NCBI GenBank assembly: GCA_021845835.1
Contig: JAJZVE010000071.1
Coordinates: 1-11,963 of the forward strand
DNA: 11,963 nucleotides
Reading direction: 5' to 3'
DNA from: Pseudomonadota bacterium
Lineage (GTDB): Bacteria > Pseudomonadota > Alphaproteobacteria > Acetobacterales > Acetobacteraceae
The translations under genes were made by a program, and so were the position numbers. Shown one piece after another: positions 1 through 6,315 of the stretch. A model generated the notes under the pieces. It was given only the letters and a program-made list of their open reading frames with translations. It searched no databases and had not been told where the DNA came from. Numbering within the stretch: the stretch's first letter is position 1; each line of letters begins with the position of its first letter.

Positions 1-42
1 CCACATTTCGCGGGGGCCTATCCCCGCATGTGCGGGGGAACC
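1..42 (-). CRISPR. Leader-proximal end of a type I-E CRISPR array (one repeat, partial spacer)
   Basis: A 29-nt repeat occupies 14-42 and the first 13 nt of a spacer occupy 1-13; the rest lies beyond the left edge. Read on the minus strand the repeat starts GGTTCCCC, contains the perfect hairpin CCCCGCACATGCGGGG (stem CCCCGC/GCGGGG, loop ACAT) and ends with the 8-nt handle ATAGGCCC. This is the class of hairpin repeat cut by Cas6e in type I-E systems, and it has the same orientation as the cas operon, as in E. coli. Only one complete repeat is visible, so the array call rests on its match to the I-E repeat type and its position just after cas2. The same hairpin recurs at 6050-6065 and the same handle at 6103-6110. 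Confidence 0.9.
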
Positions 43-101
43 TATCGCAGGTAAGATATTGGCATTGCTTGATATACGATGTCAAGGAGCGGAAGCGGAG
101 C
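43..101 (-). promoter_or_regulatory. CRISPR leader
   Basis: This 59-bp segment between the cas2 stop codon and the first repeat is more AT-rich than its surroundings. On the minus strand it holds TTGACA at 85-80. CAATAT follows 18 bp downstream (61-56) and is a weak -10 candidate, so the promoter for pre-crRNA is only suggested. Its length is close to the roughly 60 bp that is enough for spacer acquisition in E. coli. Its role as leader follows mainly from position. Confidence 0.7.
62..74 (-). promoter_or_regulatory. Candidate IHF site in the leader
   Basis: The minus strand reads TATCAAGCAATGC. This fits the IHF consensus WATCAANNNNTTR at the WATCAA half and at the first T of the second half, but not at its last two bases. 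The site lies about 20-32 bp before the first repeat, the region where IHF bends the E. coli I-E leader so that Cas1-Cas2 can insert a spacer at the first repeat. The position is good and the match is partial. Confidence 0.4.
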
Positions 102-419
102 TTATTCGCGCGTTGTCATTTCCGGCAAGGAGCGACGCACGAGCAGCATGGCGTCATGAGTGACGATTTCTTTCGGGGGCTCGCCCAGGCTCGCAAGGCC
201 GAGACCGCCGTTGGCGGCAATGTCGGCCCAGGTCATGACGATGCTGCCACGGCGCAACTGGCCGTACCAATCGGCAAGCACCTCCCAAAGCCTGGCGCGC
301 ACCCCGGCGCTCACGCGCGGATGGGCATAGATGCCTGGCGCCAGTTCCAGCATGGCCGAACCAAGAAAGCCACGGTAGCGCGCCTCCACATCGCGGGTAA
401 TGACCACCACCATCGGCAT
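102..419 (-). CDS. cas2: Type I-E CRISPR-associated Cas2 (Cas2e)
   Basis: This 105-aa protein is the bridging subunit of the Cas1-Cas2 integrase, which places new spacers at the leader end of the array. It begins MPMVVVITRDVEARYRGFLG and contains the segment YGQLRRGSIVMTWADI. Both resemble E. coli Cas2 of the I-E subtype, in which the ferredoxin-like core carries a helical/strand extension that contacts Cas1. The length is close to the usual 94-105 aa. Its ATG overlaps the cas1 stop (TAATG at 421-417), which implies translational coupling. The TAA stop lies at 104-102, followed directly by the leader. The gene appears intact. Confidence 0.95.
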   Translation of the reverse strand: MPMVVVITRDVEARYRGFLGSAMLELAPGIYAHPRVSAGVRARLWEVLADWYGQLRRGSIVMTWADIAANGGLGLASLGEPPKEIVTHDAMLLVRRSLPEMTTRE

Positions 420-1300
420 TACTCCACCTCCCCCGCGCTCTTGTCGGGAACGATCAGCAGCTTGATCCGGTCGATCATGGAGGGGATGACGCCGCGCTGG
501 CGGAACAGTTTCGCGGCACGCTGGCGGGTGAGCCGCTCGATCGAATCACCCGACTTCAGTGCCTCCTTTGCGGCACCGAAAGCGATGTCCAGGGTGACGT
601 CGTGGCGAAAGAGATCAGCGATGTCGAGAACGAAAGACTGTCCGGACTCCTCGTGGACGAAGCCCAGTTGCGGAATCGCGCCCAGGGCGGCGACCGCGAC
701 GCAAGCCGCCGCCCTCATGGCACTCGCGGCGTGATTGAGAGCCTGGTTGGGCAGATCCCCGACGCTCGGATTGGCATGGTCATAGTGCCGGCCGCGCCAG
801 GAAATGCCATGCCGCTCGGCAGCGATCTGGTAACTGCGCTTGATGCGGGCCCCTTCCTGCCCGCGCAGGACTTCGATATCGCGCGTCCGCACGATCTCGC
901 CGAAACGGATGGCATACATGGCGCGCGCGACCTCCATGCGGCTCTTCGGATCGGCCCACAGCATGACCTGCGCGCGGGCAACGCCAGAGCTGTCAGGCAT
1001 CAGGGGTGGCGCGGTGTAGAAACGCACGGCCCCTTCGCCGATGGCGGCGAGCGCGCAGCCATGGCGAGCGAGCAGGCGCAACGCATCGTGGGTAACGCTG
1101 GACCCTGGCCCCAGCAGGATGATGGAAATCGCCTGATGCGGAATCTGATAGTCTCCCGCCGCCAGCTCGCCGCCACCGGCGGTGACGAAGCGCAGGCAGC
1201 CGTCTTCGACTTCCAGCCGTCCCCGATCCAGCCACACCAGCCCGTGCCGGTCGGCGTGGGGAATGCGTGCTTTCTCCAGCCCCAGCCGCCCGAGCAGCAT
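419..1300 (-). CDS. cas1: Type I-E CRISPR-associated endonuclease/integrase Cas1
   Basis: This 293-aa protein is the catalytic subunit of the spacer-acquisition integrase. The N-terminal beta domain runs to about residue 95 and the helical catalytic domain follows. The expected metal ligands of the E. coli I-E enzyme (E141, H208, D221) correspond to E149 in VLRGQEGARIKRSY and to H216 and D229 in the block LGFVHEESGQSFVLDIADLF. D226 matches the additional acidic residue. All are present, so the enzyme should be active. The start ATG at 1300 is preceded by GAGAGG inside the end of cas6e, and only 2 nt separate the two genes. The stop overlaps the cas2 start by one base. Confidence 0.97.
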   Translation of the reverse strand: MLLGRLGLEKARIPHADRHGLVWLDRGRLEVEDGCLRFVTAGGGELAAGDYQIPHQAISIILLGPGSSVTHDALRLLARHGCALAAIGEGAVRFYTAPPLMPDSSGVARAQVMLWADPKSRMEVARAMYAIRFGEIVRTRDIEVLRGQEGARIKRSYQIAAERHGISWRGRHYDHANPSVGDLPNQALNHAASAMRAAACVAVAALGAIPQLGFVHEESGQSFVLDIADLFRHDVTLDIAFGAAKEALKSGDSIERLTRQRAAKLFRQRGVIPSMIDRIKLLIVPDKSAGEVE

Positions 1301-1302
1301 GG

Positions 1303-2025
1303 CTACCTCTCACCGGGCCGCAAGAGCAGCATACCGTAACCATAGGCGGTATGACGGCCGATGCCTTTTGCCAGACGCTCGGCGAATGCATCGCCGTCAC
1401 GGATGACGAGCCCGCCATGGAACGTCACATCCGGCCCTTCACGTCTTTTGCCGTTGCGAGAGGCAGTGCTGCGTTCAAGACTGACGAGCCGCGCCTGCGT
1501 CACCTTGGCGGCTTCACCCAATCGCTCGGCGAGCCAGTGGCAATACACGGTCTCGCGGTCGATTTTGTCATCAGGTTGGGGACCGTCGGGATGGCGGCGG
1601 AGAGCTTCCAGCAAAAAGGCATCGACCTCAGCGCCTTTGGGAAAGACGCCTGCGGGCTTCATCAGGCGTCTGACCGGCCGCACCCGCAAATCGAAGGCGA
1701 GGCGGCGACCTTTGGTCCATGTCTCCGGCATGGCTTTGGCGGCAAGCCGGGTTGGATCGCAGATTGCGAGCGCATCGGGCATCCCGGTTTCCTGGGCGGT
1801 TTGCACGAGCGATGCCTGGTCCATTTCGGTGTAAGCATAGAGCGTGGCGTTCGCTGCGCCGGGCGCGACCATCAGACGGAAAGGTTGCAGCGCCGCTTTG
1901 CCGAAGCTCTCACCGAGCAGATGATGCAGCGCGGCGCCCTCATCCATAATCAGGTTGCGATGCGCCGCCCAGCGGCGGAACGACCGCAGGTCCAACGGTA
2001 GGCTGATCAGATGGAGCGCCGTCAT
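1303..2025 (-). CDS. cas6e: Type I-E pre-crRNA endoribonuclease Cas6e (CasE/Cse3)
   Basis: This 240-aa protein binds the repeat hairpin and cuts just after its stem, leaving an 8-nt 5' handle on each crRNA. It remains bound in Cascade. The N-terminus MTALHLISLPLDL, the LHHLLGE segment (candidate catalytic H35, aligned with E. coli H26) and the C-terminal glycine-rich loop GIGRHTAYGYGMLLLRP fit the tandem ferredoxin-fold Cas6e family. Length is typical at about 200-240 aa. Its ATG overlaps the cas5e stop (ATGA, 2025-2022). It should process both the array and the repeat-like hairpins at 6042-6132. Assignment of the catalytic histidine is by eye. Confidence 0.95.
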   Translation of the reverse strand: MTALHLISLPLDLRSFRRWAAHRNLIMDEGAALHHLLGESFGKAALQPFRLMVAPGAANATLYAYTEMDQASLVQTAQETGMPDALAICDPTRLAAKAMPETWTKGRRLAFDLRVRPVRRLMKPAGVFPKGAEVDAFLLEALRRHPDGPQPDDKIDRETVYCHWLAERLGEAAKVTQARLVSLERSTASRNGKRREGPDVTFHGGLVIRDGDAFAERLAKGIGRHTAYGYGMLLLRPGER

Positions 2026-2756
2026 ACGGCGGCCGCTTGCGGCAGGAGGACGCCTTCGACGATCTTGCGTGTGCCGCCATGCAGCCCGGTGCGCCAGTTA
2101 CGTAGGTCCGGCAAATCGATGATGCGATGGACCGTGTCGCCTTCGGAGGGCCCTTCGCCAAGGGGCCAGAGCGCCCGCAACCGCTCTGCGGCATCCTCTT
2201 GCCGGGGAAATTTTTGTAACGCCGCATAAGCGGTTGGCGCCGTGACGAAATCCTTCTGCCGCAAGGGGGCGGACGGCAGGCAAGGCTTGCGGCCGATGAA
2301 CAACGGCCGCGCCGGACGATCCAGCGCCGCCGCGAGCGCATCAAGCGTGAGTTCGCTTTCTGCCGGCGCCAACCGCAAGGCCACAATCATGCAGACGTCC
2401 GGGTGATAGTCGCGCTGGCGGCGATGAGGGGCGCCATAGCTCGCCCCATTGCGTCCCTCGGGCGCTCCCCATGTGGTCCAACCTTTGTCGTTTTTGTCCA
2501 ACTTGGCGTTCTGGGTATCGGTAAGCACGCCAGAGCCACCCTCCCGCTCCCAGCGGGCGGCGAAAATCAGCCGGTCCTGCAGGGCCTGATGCGCTTCCCA
2601 TTCGGTCCGCCGCCAGCCCAGCGCGTTGGCCAGCAGACCGGTCAGCATCGAGACGGCCGGAAAGTCGCGCGTGACGCCCATATGATCGATCGCCACACCG
2701 CCAAAAGCCAGAAGCGGCGCTTCCAGCCTGAGAATCAGCCAGCGATGATCAGGCAT
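2022..2756 (-). CDS. cas5e: Type I-E Cascade subunit Cas5e (CasD)
   Basis: This 244-aa RAMP protein caps the 5' handle of the crRNA at the base of Cascade and contacts Cse1. The N-terminal strand followed by LLAFGGVAIDHMGVTRDFPA is characteristic: in the family LQSWG-type and TRDFPS-type blocks sit near residues 15-35. The central block GRNGASYGAPHRRQRDYHPD and the later RPLFIGRKPCLPSAPL are strong Cas5e signatures. Length matches the family (about 225-250 aa). It overlaps cas7e by 8 bp upstream and cas6e by 4 bp downstream, consistent with one coupled operon. No defect is visible. Confidence 0.95.
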   Translation of the reverse strand: MPDHRWLILRLEAPLLAFGGVAIDHMGVTRDFPAVSMLTGLLANALGWRRTEWEAHQALQDRLIFAARWEREGGSGVLTDTQNAKLDKNDKGWTTWGAPEGRNGASYGAPHRRQRDYHPDVCMIVALRLAPAESELTLDALAAALDRPARPLFIGRKPCLPSAPLRQKDFVTAPTAYAALQKFPRQEDAAERLRALWPLGEGPSEGDTVHRIIDLPDLRNWRTGLHGGTRKIVEGVLLPQAAAV

Positions 2757-3885
2757 CCGGCGCGTCTTTCACCTGTGAAGCGCCCCATGCCGCCAGCGCC
2801 TTGAGTGAAATCCGTTCCGAGCCGCTCAATGGCGTGTCGGCAACGGAGAGGTAACGGCGCAACTCGCCGGTTTCATAGGTTTCGTCGAGCCGCGCGAGAT
2901 GGCTATCGAGCGCCGTGACCGCCTGGTCGAGATCATGGGCAACCGGCTTGCGATAAGCAGCGGCGAGGCTGCGCGGCTGGCGGTCGCCCGCTTCGATCAG
3001 CATCAGTTCGGCGCGGCCATAGGGCGCGGTCGAGCCGCGTTTGGCGCCGGGCGAAACCTCGGCGATCAGGTGAACAAGATTATGGACCACCCGGGCGGCC
3101 AGATCCCGGTCGCGACCGCAATTGGCGGTCAAGCCCGGCAGGTCGATCACCACGTAGCCGTAGAACAGGCCGGAGGTGAGTTCGGTTTCCTGGATGGTGT
3201 CGGCGCCGCTGTCGTCCTCGTCCTTTTTCAGATCATCGACCGCCGTGAAATAATCGCCTTCGGCTTCCTCGGCGTGGACGGTGAAAGCATGGGCCACATG
3301 CAGCGGCGCTTCGATATTGGCCGCCGGGTCGGAGGTGACCATGCGCCCGAACAGAGCGGCGGTCAGACCGCCGGGCAGGATGCTTGCTTCGCGCAAAACT
3401 TTGATGTTGTCCTTGAAAGCCTTGGCCCAGTCGTTGACCGCTACTTTCGCCTCCTTGGCGTCGTTCGTCGCGGCAGCAAGACGTTCGGCCTCGGCCGCGA
3501 GCCAAGAGATTTCAGGTGCGCCGAACAGAAGGGTCTGGCGGCTCTTCTTGCCCTTGTCGGCCTTGTCGCCGTAAACGGCCTTCTGAAATTCCGGTTCGAG
3601 GGCATCGACGATCTCGTCGGCATATCGGCCCCTGAGCGGCTCGATCACCAGTTCGGTAACCAGTTCGCGCGAGCGATAGGCGAGTTTGGCACCGTCGATG
3701 CCGTGCAAGGCATGCGGATCCTTGTCTGCTTTTCGCCAGTGGCGCTTTAGGCATTGCGAGGAAATGCGGGTGCGGAAGGCGCCACCATAGGGTAGGCGCT
3801 TGGCGAGTCCGGTGTCGTCACGGTTCAGCAATGCGGCGGTATAGGAATGCAGCGTGTGGATTTGCAGAAAGCGGGGGGCGGTCAT
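2749..3885 (-). CDS. cas7e: Type I-E Cascade backbone subunit Cas7e (CasC/Cse4)
   Basis: This 378-aa protein forms the six-copy backbone that wraps the crRNA spacer. In E. coli Cascade the thumb of each Cas7 flips out every sixth crRNA base. The N-terminus FLQIHTLHSYTAALLNRDD, then GLAKRLPYGGAFRTRISSQC (residues about 27-46), and later GLFYGYVVIDLPGL and GAKRGSTAPYGRAELMLIE are diagnostic of the Cse4/CasC family. Length is slightly above E. coli CasC (363 aa). The region around residues 215-235 (DDLKKDEDDSGADT) is an acidic insert. The ATG overlaps the cse2 stop by one base (TGATG), indicating coupling. Confidence 0.97.
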   Translation of the reverse strand: MTAPRFLQIHTLHSYTAALLNRDDTGLAKRLPYGGAFRTRISSQCLKRHWRKADKDPHALHGIDGAKLAYRSRELVTELVIEPLRGRYADEIVDALEPEFQKAVYGDKADKGKKSRQTLLFGAPEISWLAAEAERLAAATNDAKEAKVAVNDWAKAFKDNIKVLREASILPGGLTAALFGRMVTSDPAANIEAPLHVAHAFTVHAEEAEGDYFTAVDDLKKDEDDSGADTIQETELTSGLFYGYVVIDLPGLTANCGRDRDLAARVVHNLVHLIAEVSPGAKRGSTAPYGRAELMLIEAGDRQPRSLAAAYRKPVAHDLDQAVTALDSHLARLDETYETGELRRYLSVADTPLSGSERISLKALAAWGASQVKDAPDA

Positions 3886-4460
3886 CAGGCATCTTCCTTT
3901 TGCTTGGCTTCATGCGCCGCGTGATCGAGCCGCCGGTAATAGGCGCGGGCAATATCGCGTGGGGTGGATGTGCTGGCGGGAAACAGAAGCAGCGCGGCGA
4001 TCGCGGCGCAGTCGAAACCGCTTTCGGATTTGCGGCGCGCCGCCAGCATCCGCGCGATGCGTTCCAGCGTCTCGGCCCGCCGATCGGATTCCGCCAAGAA
4101 GCGCATCAGCCGGGTTTCGGAAAGCAACGGTCGCGCTTCGGCGCCCCAGGCAGGATCGCCGCCATCGCAGAGTGAGGCGCCGAGGCGCTGTTTGGGATCA
4201 TGCACAGCCGGCGCCCCCGTCCGTTCACCCTTGGGCGTCAGGATCGCCATGATTTTGACGATCCTCATCCAGGCGTCGGTTCGATTCGCTTCCTCGATGA
4301 AGCCGCACGCGGCCGCCAGACGCCAGAAGGCCGCACAACCCGGCCCGTCGGGCGCCATGCGGCGCAATTCGGCGAGGTCGCCGGTGCCGAGTGGACGCAT
4401 CGCCACGGACAATTTGCCGATTACGGCTTTATAGTCGGCCTTGTTGTTCTCAATCGACAT
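3885..4460 (-). CDS. cse2: Type I-E Cascade small subunit Cse2 (CasB/Cas11)
   Basis: This 191-aa protein is the small all-helical subunit, present as a dimer along the Cascade belly where it stabilises the R-loop. I chose the ATG at 4460 (MSIENNKADYKAVIGKL) because a strong GGAGGAG lies 7 nt upstream. The reading frame stays open farther upstream, but there it overlaps cse1 deeply. The segments RRMAPDGPGCAAFWRL and a basic C-terminal part (LARRKSES, ARAYYRRLDHA) fit CasB proteins. It overlaps the last 11 bp of cse1 and meets cas7e at TGATG. Length is within the family's range (about 160-200 aa). Confidence 0.93.
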   Translation of the reverse strand: MSIENNKADYKAVIGKLSVAMRPLGTGDLAELRRMAPDGPGCAAFWRLAAACGFIEEANRTDAWMRIVKIMAILTPKGERTGAPAVHDPKQRLGASLCDGGDPAWGAEARPLLSETRLMRFLAESDRRAETLERIARMLAARRKSESGFDCAAIAALLLFPASTSTPRDIARAYYRRLDHAAHEAKQKEDA

Positions 4461-6024
4461 GATCGGACTCCTCCAGCTCCGGTTGATCGAACAGCTCCGG
4501 ATGGCGATACCGAATAGTGCTGTAAAAGGCGCGGCGCGCCCTGGCCTCGGCGCGGGGGCGGAACACGCCGGCACAGGGGATGGCGGGTAGCGCGGTTTCG
4601 AACGCGGCCCTGGCGAAACCATACAGCGTCCTGGCCCAGCGCAGCCTTGCCGCCTCCAGCGCCTCCGGCCCCTTGTCTCGCGCCTCCAGACGATCCCAGA
4701 GATGTTCGAAAAAAACGCCGTCCACGGCGTGGTCGAAGCGGCGTTGAGCTTCGCGTGCGTGGGTATAATGATCCTTTTTTCGCTTTTCCCGCTCGCCGCG
4801 CGCCGCGGCCAGCGCCAGGCTGCCGCCGATCGCCTTGTCGAAGACGGCGATCGTCTCGGTCTGTGCCTTCGCAAGCTCGTGCAGTTGCTCGCGCTTCGTG
4901 CCCAGGGCGCGCGAGATTTTGCCGGCAATCGGTAAAATACGGGACTTGAATCCTTCGGTCTTGCTGTTGCCGCGCGCCAGCGCTTCGGCGATCAGCGCCA
5001 TCGTTTCCCGTTCGCCGTCGCAACCGGCCGGCCGGGCGAGTAGCGGCATCTCCCAGTTGCCTGACAGGAGGAGTTCGACAAGCGTCCCATAGTCGAAGTC
5101 ACGGCCGGCCAAGGTGAAGCTCTTGTTGTCGGTCTTGTGAACCGGAGCGAATGGGTCGCCCAACGCACCGTTCAGGTGCTTGGCGTTGATCCGCGTGGTT
5201 TTTGATGTGCCCTTCCACCCGGACAGAACGCCGCCCGCCATGGTCAGCCGAACCCGTCGGCAGACCTCGATGAACCAGAGATCCATATCCTTGAGCTGCA
5301 TCTGGCCGCCCTCGGGCCAGGGCGCAAGCCAGGTCAGGCCAGTGCCGTTTTTGGCATAAAACTCATATCGCTCAAGCTCGCTCTCATACGTGTCGAGAAG
5401 TACAGTCACGTCCCGCCGGAACCGGGCGCCAAGGCGCGGCGTCATGTCTTTGCCTGTCCCTGTCGGTAACGGCGCGAGTGCCAGCATGGGGCGCGAGGAC
5501 GACCCGCCATTCATCCGCGCGATGCCTTGATTGCCCGCCCCGCCATAGCCTTCCCCCGTCTGCAACGACACCAGCGCGAACAGCCAGTCCTCCGGCTCGG
5601 CCTGCCGGGCGACGTCCTGCTTGAGGTCGTGATTTTTCGACGTGATGAGCAGGTCGAGCGCATCGGGGGTGGACACAGGATTACCCAGCGTCACACCCTC
5701 GGGCACCGGCGGCTGAAGCAACGCCGGTCGTGTCCAGTCATCAACGACGAGGTGCCACGGCTCGTCCGCCGCAAAGCCGGGCGTCAGGTCGCGCAAGGCG
5801 GAGACCCAAGTTTCTTCGTCTTCGAAAATTTCGGTTTTGCCCGAACGTCGCAGCGCCAGCGCCGCGAGTTGCACCAGAAACATGTGCCAGCTCGGCCCCT
5901 GATGCGGACGCAACGCCGGAAAACTGTCCACCGCGTCACGCGCCAGAACGGCGAACAGGCCGGGCAGCGTAAGCTGATCATTCGGCACGGCCTGGATCAG
6001 CGGTTGGGTGAGCAGATTATACAT
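4450..6024 (-). CDS. cse1: Type I-E Cascade large subunit Cse1 (CasA/Cas8e)
   Basis: This 524-aa protein recognises the PAM, opens the DNA and recruits Cas3. It starts MYNLLTQPLIQAV, close to the usual N-terminus MNLLxxxWIPV. It carries HQGPSWHMFLVQLAALALRR (residues 41-60) and the glycine-rich block GYGGAGNQGIARMNGG (159-174), conserved in Cse1. The C-terminal four-helix bundle follows about residue 370. Length is near E. coli Cse1 (502 aa). The ATG at 6024 has no clear Shine-Dalgarno (only GGGTGGGTGA before it). It abuts the TGA of an upstream 67-codon ORF, so it may depend on coupling. It lies 25 nt after a perfect Cas6e hairpin and about 265 nt after the predicted promoter. Confidence 0.96.
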   Translation of the reverse strand: MYNLLTQPLIQAVPNDQLTLPGLFAVLARDAVDSFPALRPHQGPSWHMFLVQLAALALRRSGKTEIFEDEETWVSALRDLTPGFAADEPWHLVVDDWTRPALLQPPVPEGVTLGNPVSTPDALDLLITSKNHDLKQDVARQAEPEDWLFALVSLQTGEGYGGAGNQGIARMNGGSSSRPMLALAPLPTGTGKDMTPRLGARFRRDVTVLLDTYESELERYEFYAKNGTGLTWLAPWPEGGQMQLKDMDLWFIEVCRRVRLTMAGGVLSGWKGTSKTTRINAKHLNGALGDPFAPVHKTDNKSFTLAGRDFDYGTLVELLLSGNWEMPLLARPAGCDGERETMALIAEALARGNSKTEGFKSRILPIAGKISRALGTKREQLHELAKAQTETIAVFDKAIGGSLALAAARGEREKRKKDHYTHAREAQRRFDHAVDGVFFEHLWDRLEARDKGPEALEAARLRWARTLYGFARAAFETALPAIPCAGVFRPRAEARARRAFYSTIRYRHPELFDQPELEESDHVD

Positions 6025-6228
6025 TCACCCACCCAACCCAATGCTGAACCCCCGCATGTGCGGGGAAACAAGCCGATTTCGGTTCTGTATCAGATCGAAA
6101 TAGGGCCTATCCCAAGCTGCGTCCTGGGAATCATCTATCGCCGCCGGCACAACTTGCGCATGACGGCCAATCGGCAATGCAAGCGGATGCGTTATGGTTT
6201 TGATGCAAGCAAGAAAACCGGTGTTCAT
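6025..6228 (-). CDS. Possible 67-codon leader ORF upstream of cse1
   Basis: ATG at 6228 is preceded by GGGAGGAA (6240-6233) at an ideal 6-nt spacing, the best ribosome site in this gap. The frame (MNTGFLACIKTITHPLALP...) runs through both pseudo-repeats and the pseudo-spacer. It ends in TGA at 6027-6025, immediately followed by the cse1 ATG (TGAATG). No family is recognised. Third-position GC is only about half, far below the flanking cas genes, so the amino-acid sequence is probably not selected. It may act as a translational coupler for cse1, be the start region of a CreT-like toxin RNA, or be chance. I favour a regulatory role over a functional protein. Confidence 0.3.
   Translation of the reverse strand: MNTGFLACIKTITHPLALPIGRHAQVVPAAIDDSQDAAWDRPYFDLIQNRNRLVSPHMRGFSIGLGG
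6042..6070 (-). repeat. Downstream degenerate CRISPR repeat (keeps Cas6e hairpin)
   Basis: Aligned to the array repeat at 14-42, 21 of 29 positions agree, including an unbroken 16-nt core CCCCGCACATGCGGGG at 6065-6050. The 3' handle region is degraded (GTTCAGCA instead of ATAGGCCC), so the repeat can end a guide but would start a poor one. It lies 25 nt upstream of the cse1 ATG. Confidence 0.88.
6103..6132 (-). repeat. Upstream degenerate CRISPR repeat (keeps 5' handle, re-paired stem)
   Basis: On the minus strand it begins GATTCCCAGG and its last 11 nt, GGGATAGGCCC, equal the end of the array repeat. The stem sequence has diverged but still pairs: CCCAGG with CTTGGG (one G-U wobble), extended by an outer T-A pair. 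Cas6e cleavage after the stem would therefore still yield ATAGGCCC. Retained pairing despite sequence change argues for selection on structure. Confidence 0.8.
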
Positions 6229-6239
6229 GCCGTTCCTCC

Positions 6240-6269
6240 CGTTGATGGGTTACCTTAACGACATCAACG
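6240..6269 (-). promoter_or_regulatory. Inverted repeat abutting a Shine-Dalgarno in the cse1 leader
   Basis: CGTTGATG (6269-6262) and CATCAACG (6247-6240) are perfect 8-bp arms. An inner GTTA/TAAC pair lies between them, closing on AGG. In RNA this forms a two-part stem-loop that ends directly at the GGGAGGAA ribosome site. In DNA it is an operator-like palindrome downstream of the predicted promoter. There is no U-tract, so it is not a standard terminator. Confidence 0.6.
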
Positions 6270-6280
6270 AGAAATACAAT

Positions 6281-6315
6281 AACTATTTTGATCTGATAAT
6301 ACCAGTCCGCCCATA
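6281..6315 (+). promoter_or_regulatory. Predicted Cascade binding site for the pseudo-spacer guide
   Basis: AAC at 6281-6283 is a plausible I-E PAM: some I-E systems accept AA followed by any base, and AAG is the E. coli favourite. TATTTTGATCTGATA at 6284-6298 agrees with guide positions 1-5 and 7-15. Position 6 differs, a base that is flipped out of the helix in I-E Cascade. Positions 16-32 match no better than chance, as expected for a site that is bound without triggering stable Cas3 degradation. The 32-bp footprint spans the cas3 stop codon and the predicted -10 box. Confidence 0.8.

Larger units (their letters stand above)
6042..6132 (-). ncRNA. CreR/CreA-like Cascade guide RNA: pseudo-repeat, 32-nt pseudo-spacer, pseudo-repeat
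   Basis: This is a one-spacer mini-array with diverged I-E repeats in the same orientation as the true array. The upstream pseudo-repeat ends with the array's exact handle ATAGGCCC (6110-6103). The pseudo-spacer is 6102-6071, exactly 32 nt, the standard I-E length. The downstream pseudo-repeat keeps the hairpin CCCCGCACATGCGGGG. Cas6e cleavage at both would give a crRNA-like guide of normal architecture. Its seed begins TATTTCGATCTGATA and matches 6284-6298 in the predicted cse1 promoter except at position 6. CreA and CreR RNAs of other type I loci have this design: degenerate repeats and limited promoter complementarity that permit repression but not interference. The function here is inferred; the geometry is seen directly. 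Confidence 0.85.

Noticed and set aside
4461..4928. Upstream extension of cse2 into cse1 (347-codon frame)
   Set aside because: The strong GGAGGAG before the ATG at 4460 and the family length of about 190 aa fix the start. The extension is a shadow of cse1.
6050..6065. Hairpin upstream of cse1 as a transcription terminator
   Set aside because: It has no U-tract, matches the CRISPR repeat hairpin exactly, and lies at the correct 32-nt spacing from the other pseudo-repeat.
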